DNA of 64,000 bases from Adiantum capillus-veneris (taxonomy: Eukaryota; Streptophyta; Polypodiopsida; Polypodiales; Pteridaceae): contig CM043967.1 in assembly GCA_014529385.2 (NCBI GenBank), positions 135,107,182 to 135,171,181 of the forward strand. Direction: 5' to 3'. A program made the position numbers and the translations under genes. How positions within the stretch are numbered: the first letter of the stretch is position 1; the number at the start of each line of letters is the position of its first letter. Shown piece by piece: positions 47,082 through 58,399 of this stretch. The notes beneath the pieces were generated by a model. The model searched no databases and had not been told where the DNA came from. It was given only the letters and a program-made list of their open reading frames with translations.

Positions 47082-47304
47082 TAGCTAGTAGCATCAGGCT
47101 CTTGGATGTGAGGGATTACCCCAAATATGATGTCGGTGGATCTGAGCTCTTGTATCAAGATGAGGGTGTTGAAGAGGAGATTGAACTTGAGTTCAATGCG
47201 GATGAACCAGCCTTCTTAAGAGGGCAAGGTAGGTACTCCATTGATGTGTCACCTATAAATATTGTAAGAAATCTAGATGGTTCTATAAGGCCGGGCCTCG
47301 TTCT
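47082..47304 (+). pseudogene. PRP22/DHX8 RNA helicase pseudogene, right part
   Basis: Continues the pseudogene after the second TTAAG. It reads LVASG, then after a one-base shift LDVRDYPKYDVGGSELLYQD, EGVEEEIELEFNADEPAFLR and GQGRYSIDVSPINIVRNLDG. This matches the region that follows SPERWE in PRP22/DHX8, upstream of the helicase core. Similarity stops near 47300, where a copia-like LTR begins. This half is less damaged than the left half. Confidence 0.9.
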
Positions 47305-47629
47305 TGTGTGTGTTGAAGTTTATAGTGAGTTTGGATGAAAGTGAAGGAGAGAAAGGGGCATAAAACTCACAAGCAGTGTACTAGTGTATGGCATGGTATG
47401 AAAGAGGCCCATTTCTCAATGTAAAACCATCCAAGTTTGCGTACATAAAGTGCAATAATTCTTATGAACTTGTAATCATTTGCACTTAACTCAAGATCAT
47501 GTTTATGAGTCCAAGTTAATCTATCTTGGAACCTACATTGCTTGAGTCACATTACTTGTACACACGTTCACTTATGCATTATGCCTAGGCCTCATCCACC
47601 CTAGCTCTTTTGATATATGGATTTTAACA
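47305..47629 (+). repeat. copia-like LTR (plus orientation)
   Basis: A segment starting near TGTTGAAGTTTATAG (47305-47311, start uncertain) and ending GGATTTTAACA, directly followed by a canonical primer site. It is most likely the 5' LTR of a Ty1/copia element whose body was lost. It also ends the helicase similarity. Confidence 0.65.
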
Positions 47630-47648
47630 TGGTATCAGAGCTTGGTTG
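47630..47648 (+). other. primer binding site of the copia-like LTR
   Basis: The plus strand reads TGGTATCAGAGCTTGG, an exact plant initiator-Met primer site. After it the sequence jumps directly to another LTR copy at 47649. Confidence 0.85.
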
Positions 47649-48319
47649 TGTAATGGAAATGGCATATAAACTTTGAGAATAGAGGAATTACGAGAATTAG
47701 AGTGAGCATTTTCATGAGACTACTTTGAGAACATAGAGGGTGAACTTAATTAGCTGTAGCAACATAACCATTATAATTAATTAACTTGGCGTGAACAATA
47801 CTTTCACAAGAGAGAGAATTAGAGAACATGACAACAGTTGAGGACCAGATTTATGTGGATCCGATCCCCCCTTCAATAGGCTTTTTTATTATAGATTCTC
47901 CTATCAAGAGAGACTTGGTACAATACAATCTTTGTGTTCTTTGTGACCTAGGTGATGCAATGAAGATGGAAAGCTTCATGCATCACAAGCATAACATAAA
48001 TTTGAAAAATGCATTAACCATCCCCGACCTCAGTCCCAAGGCCTCAAACACCTTCAAAGGTGGAGAGAGCTAGTGGGGAATGAGGATAGGGAAGAGGAAG
48101 AAGAAGCATTCATAGGAGAAAGAAATAGTTCCTCACTTATCATCACTCTTCTTGCTTAGCATAGCATAATAGCATAGTAATGAAGATGAATAAAATGGAA
48201 AGCTTAAGCATTGAAGCATGGCTCTTGGTTGGATTTGCATTCCATAGCCAAGAGTGTTGGTGTAGGCTCTCAACTTGCTTGGAGAAGGAGATGGAGCTCT
48301 TGCACTTTGCACTTCACAC

Positions 48320-48373
<54 letters not shown>

Positions 48374-49097
48374 GGAGTATACCCCCCAATCTAGCCCCTA
48401 GCTTCCTTGGTCGACTCCCCTTGTAGCTCATGCTAGAAGAAGATTGGACCCCTACAAGCCTAGCCAATCACATGTAGGGTGCATATCAAGCAACCATGCT
48501 AGCCTCGGGACAAGTGTCACCCTTTCCCCTTTGAGAGAGAGGACTTGATAAATGCATAATTAATTAAATAAATTAGCTAAATTATCATTGGACACCTTGA
48601 GAGGCCAACCAATAAGCTTCAAGCACACAATGAGGGCAACATGAAGAGGAACTTGACAAGTGTCCTTGTTACTTCTTTACACCAACCTTGCCTTGTGTGA
48701 GGGTATGTGTGTTCTCTCATGCTCTTGTAATGAGGGCTCGCCCCCCCTTGAGTAGGGATCATATTGACTTTTAGAAACCCCTTGAGAACCTTTCATGGAG
48801 CACCTTAGCACCTTATTCATTAAGCACCTCAAGCACGTTAGTCAACAAGCATGACAAGCACCTCAAGCACCTTAGTCAGCAAGCATGACAAGCACCTCAA
48901 GCACCTTAGTCAGCAAGCACGACAAGCACCTCAAGCTTGGGCCGGGTTCCCACCTCAAGCATAGCCCTAGCTTGCCTAAGGTCAAATGACTTTTAACACT
49001 AACCGTTGGAGGTCTTTAATGAAGCTAACCCTAAGGTATTTAAGATCCTTTAACTAGCCTTGCTCTTTGATAGACCATCTCTCATTTGAACCCCTTT
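47649..49097 (-). repeat. third Gypsy-2-type LTR copy, truncated
   Basis: Starts TGTAATGGAAATGG like the Gypsy-2 LTRs and follows them, including the CAAGCACC minisatellite (about 48800-48935), but stops inside the first 101-bp unit near 49097. It has a private (GA)n tract at 48323-48372. It is more diverged than the Gypsy-2 LTRs are from each other. Confidence 0.88.
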
Positions 49098-49637
49098 AAC
49101 TTTGGCCCCGTTGTCGTGCAGCTCCGCTCCCATGCTAAGAAAGATTCCAGAAGAAATCATATCAAGCTTATTTAAAGCTTACTTGATTAATGGTCAGTGA
49201 CCAGGGCTTGTTAATATACCAAATTTAATGATTAATGTATGCTAGATGCGGCTTAAAAGGGCCAACTGATGCCTTAATGCTGCCAAAAAGGACTATTCTT
49301 GAAGTGAGCACAGATGGGATATTGTGACCTAGAACTGCAATAATTGAAGTGCTCTACCGGCTTGTCTTTAGGGCTCGTCGATAGGAGCTATGGTGCAAAA
49401 GTTATGGCAGTTTGAAGTTTAGTCGATTGCAAATCCATACCGGATTGGGCAACTGCAAGCTGAGGTGACAGAATTGAAATGAATGCACAGGCCTGAAGTG
49501 CTCACTTTGTGGAGCGCATCGATCTTTTCAGATCAACGATCGAAGTTCCGATTCCCAAGATATTAGCCGTTAGGGATTCACCGAGGGCCGGCTCCATTCT
49601 AGGCCAATTCGCTCAGTCGGTGTGCCATCTAGGAATT
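49098..49637. other. unassigned stretch left of Gypsy-3
   Basis: No gene is recognised. It may hold decayed Gypsy-3 pol sequence, but I see no RT motif. Confidence 0.35.
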
Positions 49638-50879
49638 TTACAGCCTCGGCAGGGTTTGTATGCATTTTATTGCATCCTCCAAGGACTGCATACCTGATGA
49701 TCCCTCTTGGTTTGTCAAGGTTGTTTCAGATTGTGTCAATCTGTTTGGGTCTTTAAGAATGACCCCCATCACTTCGATGCTACTGTTGCTTCCGTCGGTG
49801 GTGGTCGTCTCTTCTCCTGAGGTAGACGAGTAGTCGCTGGTGGACTCATCTTTTGAAGCCTCCAAGATCATGTTGTACTGCTTTCCAGTCGTCATGTTGT
49901 AGAATATGGACTTCCCTTTAGCGTCCTTCATTTGAGTCATCTCGGTGCTCTAGTTTTGTTTAGCTTCCATAGCCATAAGCCAGGGCCTCCCAAGAATGAT
50001 GGGGTAGCCCTCCCCTTTGTGTGGCATGACAAAGATGTTTACCTCTACTTCTGTATTGAATGCTTTTACTTTGACCGCATTTACAATGCCCACGTATTTC
50101 ACTCTTACATTGTTTGCCATCTTGGCTCGGCAGGGTGCCGGCATACTTACCTCTAGACCTATATGGTGCATCATCTTTTCACTCATGACGTATATTTGCG
50201 CGCCACCATCTATGTAGACGTTTGAGATTCGTTGCCCCTTGATGTGAGCGTCCATGGTTGGTAGGATGTCATTGAGATCTCTCCCAGAGATAGCCCCAAC
50301 TATCCTGGGCCTTGATTTCCTGGTACTTACCATTTTTGTCCATTGCCTCCTCATTCTGGGTGCTAGGTGGAGTAATTGGGGCCAAGTTATCTTCGGGCCT
50401 TGCATTAACACATCCTGAACTAAGTCATAGGGTTTTGCATACTCACCTAGTGAGAAGTCCACGATGTCTATCTTCCGCCGTGGTTTAGCTGCTTGCTTGC
50501 TAGACTCGGCCTTTCCCTTCATCTTCTCTTCTCTTTGAGATGATTCTTCGTGCCTGGCACGCTTCACTCCCATAGCATCCACTTCTTCTACCTTCGCTTT
50601 CCCTTTGTGCTTCTCTCGAACTGATTCTTCTACCTTCGCCTTCCCTTTAGCCTCCAAGCTAATAACACTCACGGCTTGGTTAACAGCAGGTGGTGGGGGT
50701 AGTGGTGAAATGAGAGGTTGGGGTGGTGGTTGCTGTTGTACAAGTGGTCGAAGGATTTGAACTGGTGGGATCGGTCCTGGTTGCCTTGGTGGTGGTGGTC
50801 TTGCTCTTGGCGGAGAGATTTGATTTTGTCTCCCCCCTCTATTGAAATTCTGCCTCCTTGGGTGTGGGCAGTAGTACAT
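49638..50879 (-). pseudogene. Gypsy-3 proline-rich linker, protease and acidic linker
   Basis: From 50879: a Pro/Gln-rich stretch (residues about 20-70), a Lys/Glu-rich stretch, then a retropepsin with VYIDGGAQIYVMSE (Asp-Gly-Gly-Ala active site) and ending YPIILGRPWL. After a stop at 49950 the sequence continues with an acidic Ser/Thr-rich linker (DYSSTSGEETTTTDGSNSS, 49638-49940). The linker and protease resemble the plus-strand fragment at 57242-57824, so both come from one lineage. The pol gene that should follow is missing. Confidence 0.87.
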
Positions 50880-50930
50880 TCCATGGCCATCTTCCCCGTA
50901 GTTGTAACAGTGGTACTCTTGATTCTGCCT

Positions 50931-51655
50931 TCATTGTCCTCTTTCTTGTTCTGGATTCCTTCCAGGTGCATGCCCTTGCTGCACCAGATTCACAGATAAA
51001 CTCTCTAGTTGGGTGGTGATGCGACTCAGCAGGTCTTGCTGCTCTTCTGATGCCTCCTGTGGTTGGACTCTATAATTGGTTGTTGCAGTCACTGGGGTTG
51101 GTCGGGCCGAGCTTGTTTCCTCTGACTCGTTTACTCTTGCTTGCATGCGTAGCTTCTTGTCTTTAAGGCGGGCTACTTCGACTGCCAACTCATATGTTGC
51201 AGGACACCTTCCCTTCACCTTCTCTCTAAGCGGCGACCATAGACCAGCAATGAAACGGTCCTTCTTTAGGAAATTAGGCGCTCCTTCGCCTTCCTCCAGT
51301 GAGGCAACCCATCTCTCCCATAAGTCCACAAATTTGGACTCGTAGGTGGCATACTCCAGCAGACCTCCCCGCTTTAATTTTGCCAGTAGCTGCCATAGCT
51401 TCTCCGAGGTTGTGCCTCCACAAAACCTCTTTACAAAAGCAGCCCTTAACACATCCATGCATTCTTGGTAGCCTGGGGCAATGCATTATACCAGGACTTG
51501 GCCTCTACTTTCATCAGTAGAGGAAAAATTATAAGTCGTGAAGCGTCGTCATCTTTGTTGGAGACGACACAAGCAATGTCAAAATCATCCAAAAAGTCGG
51601 TGGTGAGATCCTCTCCTTTCTTTCCACTGAACGTGGGGAAAGAAACACTTGTCAT
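50931..51655 (-). pseudogene. Gypsy-3 gag
   Basis: Two overlapping frames form a retrotransposon gag. 51446-51655 reads FPTFSGKKGEDLTTDFLDDF, then VEAKSWYNALPQATKNAW. 50931-51458 reads DVLRAAFVKRFCGG, then LLEYATYESKFVDLWERW and FIAGLWSPLREKVKGRCP. A single frameshift lies near 51450. No zinc knuckle follows gag in this region; one is found in the frame upstream. Confidence 0.9.
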
Positions 51656-51751
51656 GGTGATGACTCGGGAAATTACAAACCTTTTTTCTTTTTTTCTACA
51701 TTAACAACAGTAGCGGCTCATAGTGGCTTTTTACAGAGGTGGGTGGATAGA

Positions 51752-52949
51752 TTAAAACAGGATAAAGATAGAAACATTAAAGGAATGATGGTAATCCAAT
51801 ATGGGGAGAATGATAGGGTTCGGGGAATTGAGGATTTCTCCTAGTACCGCCGCATCGAATAGGTATACGATCTTCTGCTGGTAGAAGACTTTCCTATCTA
51901 CATAGATATTCACATGCATATGCTGCAGGAATCTGAACAGGAATGCCGTCGGCCCGTTTTCCATCATGCACAGAGGGTGGAATACTTACTTATACTCTTA
52001 CCGTGTCAGTGTTGATGAGTCGGCACATCCACAAGAGGTCGTCGCCTTTCATGGGCTCCACCTTTCCTTCGTTGCTTAGCACGTAGGGGGTGATGGCGAT
52101 GCGTCTGACCACTCCCAGCCTCTTTGCTAATAGCAATTGCAGGTAATTTCCGTAGTCGGCGTGTTGCATGAATTCTACTCCATTCAGTTGCAACCCGTCC
52201 CTAGCCCAATGGGTTTCACCCGTGGTAGAAAGCTTCTTCAGGATAAGTTGTACAGGGAGAGGAGGAAGATCCTCCACTCGCTTTCCAAAACAGCGAGAGC
52301 AGTAACTGAACTGCTCTTCTCTAGGACATGGGAATCTTCTTACCACTTCTTCTTACGGATTGTCAAAGTGGATTGGTAGCACTCTCATGCATTGTGCAAA
52401 TCGGTAGGCGACCTTCCGCCGCTTAGCTTCGGATGGCTTCCTCTTTGGCAAGTTGGGTACAACTCGGCTTTCTGAGCTCGAAGCACTTGCTTGGCCAGAT
52501 GCCTCTCCCTTCGGGGTCATGTGTTTCTAGACTGGCTTATCTTCTCCTTACCTTTGGCTCGAGTAGCCCCTTTAGGCCACTTTGGAGTTATAACTTTGAC
52601 TGTAGTTTCTTTAGGGAAAAGAGGCCTCACCGTTTTCTTCCCTTCTTTGATGTGAATGACTTCTTCGCGATGAACGTCGATGTAGACGATTTCAACCCTT
52701 TCGCTGCCTTCATTGCTGGCACTCATTGACAGTGTGTCTTGGTTGACAACAGTGATGGCACTTCACCGACCTCCCACCTGATGCTCTCAATTTATGGTTA
52801 GAACGAGCGACACGAGATGGAGAATTTACCTCTTGAATGTTGACAACACTGCAGCCTGGTAGTAGCACCTCAATGAAGGCGGCTAGTGCCTCCTTCGTCT
52901 CCTCTTCTTCCGTCCTCCAGTTAGAAAATTCCTTCAGCCATTCGTCCAT
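51752..52949 (-). pseudogene. Gypsy-3 extra reading frame ahead of gag, with zinc knuckle
   Basis: Several minus-strand frames in sequence. 52710-52949 starts MDEWLKEFSNWRTEEEETKE and contains a CCHC box CHHCCQPRHTVNEC. 52517-52726 is basic. 51990-52346 reads CSRCFGKRVEDLPPLPVQ and further, ending INTDTVRV. 51752-51967 is hydrophobic and aromatic-rich. They lie between the likely primer site and gag and may be one disrupted protein. I do not recognise it apart from the zinc knuckle, and assigning it to Gypsy-3 is an inference from position and strand. Confidence 0.55.
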
Positions 52950-53007
52950 GATTGATAGTGGGCGTCACTTTCAGCATTGTAAACTGAAGGGTCTTAGAAA
53001 GCCCTCC

Positions 53008-53023
53008 TCCATGGGGGCACCAA
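53008..53023 (-). other. candidate Gypsy-3 primer binding site
   Basis: The minus strand reads TTTGGTGCCCCCATGG after a possible LTR end ...CTCCCGTCA (LTR border at 53024). It contains TGG at the expected place but is not the usual initiator-Met type. No second LTR was found, so this is tentative. Confidence 0.4.
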
Positions 53024-53288
<265 letters not shown>

Positions 53289-54290
53289 TTTGCAAATGAT
53301 GAAAACCCTCGGGGGTGTGAGGGAGAATTATTTCTGCAGTATTTACAAATGGCACGCCGTGGTGGTAGAGAGGTAGGGAGAGGAGGTGGTGCAACCTACT
53401 TGGTGCGTTCTCTAAGACGACTCAATGATTGTGAAACTTGCTACCAAGAGCGTGTATGCGTGTGTGCATCAACCATTGGAGTCGAGAGATGGATGTGGTT
53501 CCCTTCGCATGGTGCAATTCCCAAGGCAAACCCAACACACAAGCCCCCTCCCCGTGATGGTGATAGTGTCGATTCTTCCCACTACACTCTACCAAATGCT
53601 GCCTCCTCATGAACTGCCTCCCCCCCCCCCTGATAGTGACCTCTCAGTGCCAATTTATAGGTGTTGGCTGCTTGGATTATGGTAATCCCAGTGTGATTAG
53701 GGTAAGCTTAATCGGGGAGACAAAACAAGTGGTGGGCCCGGTGTGGTTGACCCTTGCTTTGTTTTGGGAGGTTATTAAAAGATGAGAATCTCTAGGTGGG
53801 CCTTTGTGACCATCACCTAGAGAGAGAAAATTTACAAAGTGGGATTTTTACAACGGCTTGGTGAAAACTGAAGAAATGATGAGAATACCCTATAATTTAC
53901 TGAAGATGGCGTCGTGGTTGCGTGTTTCCGACAACTGGTGTGTTACCGGTGCGTCGGTGTAGAGCGTACTTCTTTTCGGGGTTGGCCGGGGCATGCCTTC
54001 GGTGCATTTTCCTTTTTTGTTGTTGGCGGCGCATCATTTAGGTTCCTTCCTTCTTTTGATGATGACGTAGTCGTAGACCTTTGTTTTTTTAAAAAAAAAT
54101 TTGTGGTGCGGGGCGTATATGCGTGTGTGTGTGTACGTGCTGGTGCATGAGGACGGATGTGTGTGTATATATGTATATGTGTGCGTATTGGTGTGCAGTG
54201 GGAATGGCTTATATGCAATATATATATATATATATAATTTCTATATTTCTAAATTTTTTTTCGGTTTCGAGCAGTGCAGACGACTCAGGA
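53289..54290. other. non-coding stretch
   Basis: No gene is supported. A C run lies at 53620-53630 and an AT tract at 54220-54236. Confidence 0.4.
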
Positions 54291-54885
54291 AAATGGGGGG
54301 GGGGGGGGGTGAGGATGGTGAAAAAAACGGTGCGTGTGTCTGTGGTATGCGTGCGTGAGTGTGTGGTGTGTGTGTGGGTGCGTAGCTTGTGATGCTGTGT
54401 GTGTGTGTGTGTGTGTGTGTAGGTGCATGCGGTTGCGGCAGTTTTGCGGGTGTGCAGCTGGCGGTGTTGTGGAGCCGGATAGGGCGTGGACGAGACAGGG
54501 CGCGAGAGCGGGTGAGAGTGGGGGGGGGAAGATGGTGAGGGGGGGGGGGGGGGGGGGGGGGGGGGATAGGGTTGGGTGTTGCAGAACCGTGCGCAGCAGG
54601 AGGGGAGGAGCGCAAGGCCCGAGGGGCGGGGTAGTGGACAGTGGGCGCGACAAGGAGGGAAGGGGGGGGGGGGTCTTAGTCAATGAAAGGAGGAGAGAGA
54701 GAGTAGATAGGGGGGGGTTCCCACCAAGGGAGGGAAGGGAGAGAGAGTGAGGGGGTTGGGAGGAGATAGGGTAGAGAGAGAGGATATCATGGGTTAGAGG
54801 GGAGAGAGAAGAGAGGGTGAGAGAGATTGAGGGAGGGTGTGGTGATGGTTGCCCTAAGGCCCGTCGTGGTTATTTCCAAGAGAGA

Positions 54886-54945
<60 letters not shown>

Positions 54946-54986
54946 GTTTTAGGCTAATGGTCCGCCAAAAGGAGGGGGGGGGGGGG
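54291..54986 (+). repeat. G-rich simple-sequence block
   Basis: G runs of about 13, 26, 11 and 55 bases (54297, 54540, 54662 and 54889-54944) with TG-rich stretches (54395-54421) and GGGAGAGA sequence between them. It is strongly purine-rich on one strand. Open frames across it give Cys/Val, Gly or Pro repeats and are artefacts. Confidence 0.9.
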
Positions 54987-55033
54987 TGAGGACGAGCGGA
55001 GGTGGGGGTATGGCCCGCCGTGGTTGGAGGGTG

Positions 55034-55168
<135 letters not shown>

Positions 55169-55667
55169 TTGGGAGAGAGAGGAAGGATACTATCATTGGT
55201 GGCCTGTCAGGTTGAAGTGTGGCAGACATACCAATGGTGCCTACCGGCTGGATGATGCAGCACGTGTGTAGGAGAGGGAATATAGGCGGGGCCGGGCAGT
55301 GAGAGAGGGAGATCATCTTGTGGTGATATTGGAGGGGTGTGGCCAACTTGGCGGCGCCCCACTGGTAGTTAACTTTGGGAAAGGGGTATGGTAAGTGGAA
55401 AGGGCCTTTTCTTTGTTTTTTTTTTTCTCGGTAACAAAACCCCTCCCTTCCTTAGGGTGTGGTTCTCACGGGCATGGTTTCGAAAGCCGGCCATCAGTGG
55501 CAATTTGCAACGTCTTTAATTTTTCTGTCATCTGTCGAAATCCCATTTTTGAACACTATATGCCCTAAAATGACTCCATTTTTAACCCAAAAATGGCATT
55601 TGAAAGGGTTTAAGGAGATGCGATACAATATACACTTCTCAAAAACTTTTCGTAAGCACGATAGATG

Positions 55668-56069
55668 TTATTTCCAAGAGGAATAACCACAAAGGCCATC
55701 TAAGAAAGCTTCGCAAAACTCCCTCAAATATTCTCTAAAAGCATTGTTTATTAGTATTTGAGAATAACCACAAAGGCCATCTAAGAAAGCTTCGCAAAAC
55801 TCCCTCAAATATTCTCTAAAAGCATTGTTTATTAGTATTTGAAAGGTAGCAGGGGCATTGGTTAAGCCAAAATCCATAACACAAAATGCGAACACTCCAA
55901 ATTTGGTTATCAAGGCCGTTGTAGCTTGGTCCTCTAGTGCAATTGTGATTTGACTGTATCCAGAGTACCCATCTAAAAAGCTATAAACTTCATTTCCTGC
56001 AACTCTTTCAAGCACATATTTTGAATATGGCAAGGGGTAATGGTACCTCCTAGTGGCGGTGTCAGGCAT
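55668..56069 (-). pseudogene. gypsy RT fragment with in-frame 81-bp duplication
   Basis: 134 codons of Ty3/gypsy RT: HYPLPYSKYVLERVAGNEVY, SFLDGYSGYSQITIALEDQA and FGLTNAPATFQ. It then passes into a segment (residues about 80-130) that occurs twice in frame because of an 81-bp tandem duplication (units from 55681 and 55762). The catalytic box appears in both copies as FLDGLCGYS, with Gly in place of the second Asp. Nothing upstream or downstream continues the element. Confidence 0.9.
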
Positions 56070-57241
56070 TTTTTGGGTGAAAATAAAGTCACTGATCTAT
56101 GCTAAAAAGCTTGCCCACTAGCCTCGAGTACATATGTGTACATAGTGCTTTGAGTCTCAAGAGTGCTCTTGTAAAAATTCATGTACAAAGGCTTGGTTCT
56201 GCTAAGTTATTTTTTGGATTTTTGGCTTGGTTGAACTTTCAAAAGATGGTTTTCAATGAGCATTTTCAGTTGTGCTTGATAGCCTGTGAATCGAACTCAT
56301 ACATCATGAGTTACATGCATTTGAAGTGGCGGTTCCTTACTTAGAAAGTGGTTGTGGATGCATGCGAGGAAAGGCAAGTGGGACAATTTAATGAATTTTA
56401 TTATCAATGATATGATTGAGGATTTTTGGAAATGGCCGAAGTGATAAGCTCCGAGCCTTGCTTTACGGCGTTACGCATTTGATACTTGGAGTCCTCCGCC
56501 AAGATTTCTTGGTGTGGGGAGCAAAACAGAAAATTGGTGTGCTTCGATGGGGGGGTGGGAGGATGGTGCCAAGTGGCAATCAATTAATCCCACATGGGGG
56601 GGAGAAAGTGGAAAATGGGGGTATAAGGGGGGGAGTGAGTACCCCCTAAGGTTGAATCAAAGGGGGTAATGAGCTCTCTTGCCTTGCCCATGGGGGCTCG
56701 TGGACTTTGGGGGAGGAGAGGGCGCCCATTCTCAGTTCACACACCCTGCCTAGGCACCTGGTTAAGGTTTTGGTCCCCTGGACACTTCCCCCTACCGCTT
56801 TCCTTGGTCAAAAAGTGACCGACATGCCATTTTTACCCAAATAAGGCCCAAAATGAGCCAATTAAAAGGGGCCTACAAGGAGAGTCATGCCGGCTAAGTG
56901 GAGAGAGAAAATCCCTTGGGATAAGAGCCAAAAAATTCTCCTTTTTAATAGGTGCAATTCTCTGCACACTCTTTTGCCTTACAGAGACTAGGTTTTTTGG
57001 AGCTTTTGAAAGATACCCGATCTTCGAAAGCTTGTAACTCTCTCATCTGTTGTTGAAATCAAGCATATGGTTACTCTATGGAGGTCTACACGACAAAATC
57101 TTTGTCTTTATGGTCTTGGATTTTAGTAATTTTAATAATGGTTTGGGTTAGAGCTGTTTCTCGCCCGACTTTACAGGTGTTCGACATAGATGTTTTCTGT
57201 AGCATTATGGTGTTTCTTTCCGACGGTGTCAGAGTGTTGCT
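56070..57241. other. unassigned stretch
   Basis: No gene is recognised on either strand. The sequence includes G-rich runs (about 56550-56640) and ordinary non-coding DNA. Confidence 0.4.
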
Positions 57242-57824
57242 GTGGGAGAGTTACCCGACATCTGTCCTGTGTTGAACGCTTGGCACAAAGGTGTAGGCAC
57301 GGGAGAAGCCTACATTGATGGAGGTGCTCTAGGTTGTGTGATCATAGAGTCATGTGTCGAGAGACTGCGTCTCATTACATGCGGAAGCTCTAGGTTTTGG
57401 ATTCAACTAGCAAACCATGCCAAAGTGAAATGTTTGGAAATGATCAAGAATTTGGAAGTCGAAGTCTTAACGTGAAGGTTATGGTAAACTTTCATGTTAT
57501 CCAGCTGGTTTGGGAGCCTTTCCTCTCATTCTGGGACGACCTTGGTTGAGAGATGTTGGTGCCGTGCAAGATTGGGGCAAGGGCACAATCGGTGTGCATG
57601 GCAAGAAGGTTGAACAGAGAGTGTTTGATATGACTACCAAACAGCTTGTGACACTTGAAGATTTAAGTGAGAATGATGAATCCGAAACTACCAACGATGA
57701 TAGTTCTGAAGACTCAGAAAGTAGCACTTCTTTAAGTTCCAGTGATGAGGGTGAAGTGTCATTTTTGTTGTTGGACGAGGAACAGAGAGAAGTTAATGAG
57801 GTGCTGCATTATCAGGGAATATAA
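57242..57824 (+). pseudogene. gypsy protease and acidic linker fragment
   Basis: Plus strand, two frames. 57290-57475 reads GTGEAYIDGGALGCVIIESC, a retropepsin with Asp-Gly-Gly-Ala. 57510-57824 reads FPLILGRPWLRDVGAVQDWG, then KGTIGVHGKKVEQRVFDMTT and an acidic Ser-rich linker (residues about 55-90). The order and motifs match the Gypsy-3 protease region (49638-50879), but this copy is on the opposite strand and separately inserted. A frame break lies near 57480. Confidence 0.87.
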
Positions 57825-58399
57825 ATTCTTCAAGCCGTTTAGAGCAACTGGAAGAGTTGATGCAACCAAAACAGGAATTGCTAGTGAAGAAAGAGTTAAT
57901 TCAAAATATGCTGAGTATTGATTTGACACAAGGAGAAAGAACATCTGTCTCCAAAGTTTGGACGGCTATATCAACCAAATCCTTCTTTTCAAAATCTGGT
58001 CCCAAGAAAATTTCTTCATCCTTGTGCAACCCTTTTCCCTTCTAATCCTGCAGAAGCTGCTTTAGACAAAGTTCCTTCTCTTCCTTCAACTGTTCTATAA
58101 TTTGCAACAAATCAGATTCATAGGTACTTACAAACCCAGCTTTGACAACTTCATAAGGATACTTATTGTGGAAGTCAATCTCTCCCTCATAGCTTTCCAA
58201 ACATCTTGCATTCCTTCCACTAACTGCTGTCTCACTAAATTCAAATCTCCTTCATCCATAAGCACCCCATTGACAACAATATCTTCCTAAACCAACACCT
58301 GTTTCTCCAGTTCTTCCAAAGGCTTGATTCTCTGCTGTAACATCTCTAAGGGACGCATATCTAACCTCACCATCCTATCTTATTGCAGTATTAGTGAGA
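57825..58399. other. decayed retroelement sequence
   Basis: The plus strand continues briefly with KKELIQNMLSIDLTQGE (57895-57945), a likely extension of the protease-RT linker. On the minus strand 58100-58290 has a Gln/Leu/Glu-rich stretch (LNLVRQQLVEGMQDVWKAMR) that looks helical, but with stops nearby. No full domain. Confidence 0.45.

Noticed and set aside
54241-54750. Proline-, glycine- or cysteine-rich frames
   Set aside because: They derive from G runs and TG tracts on both strands.
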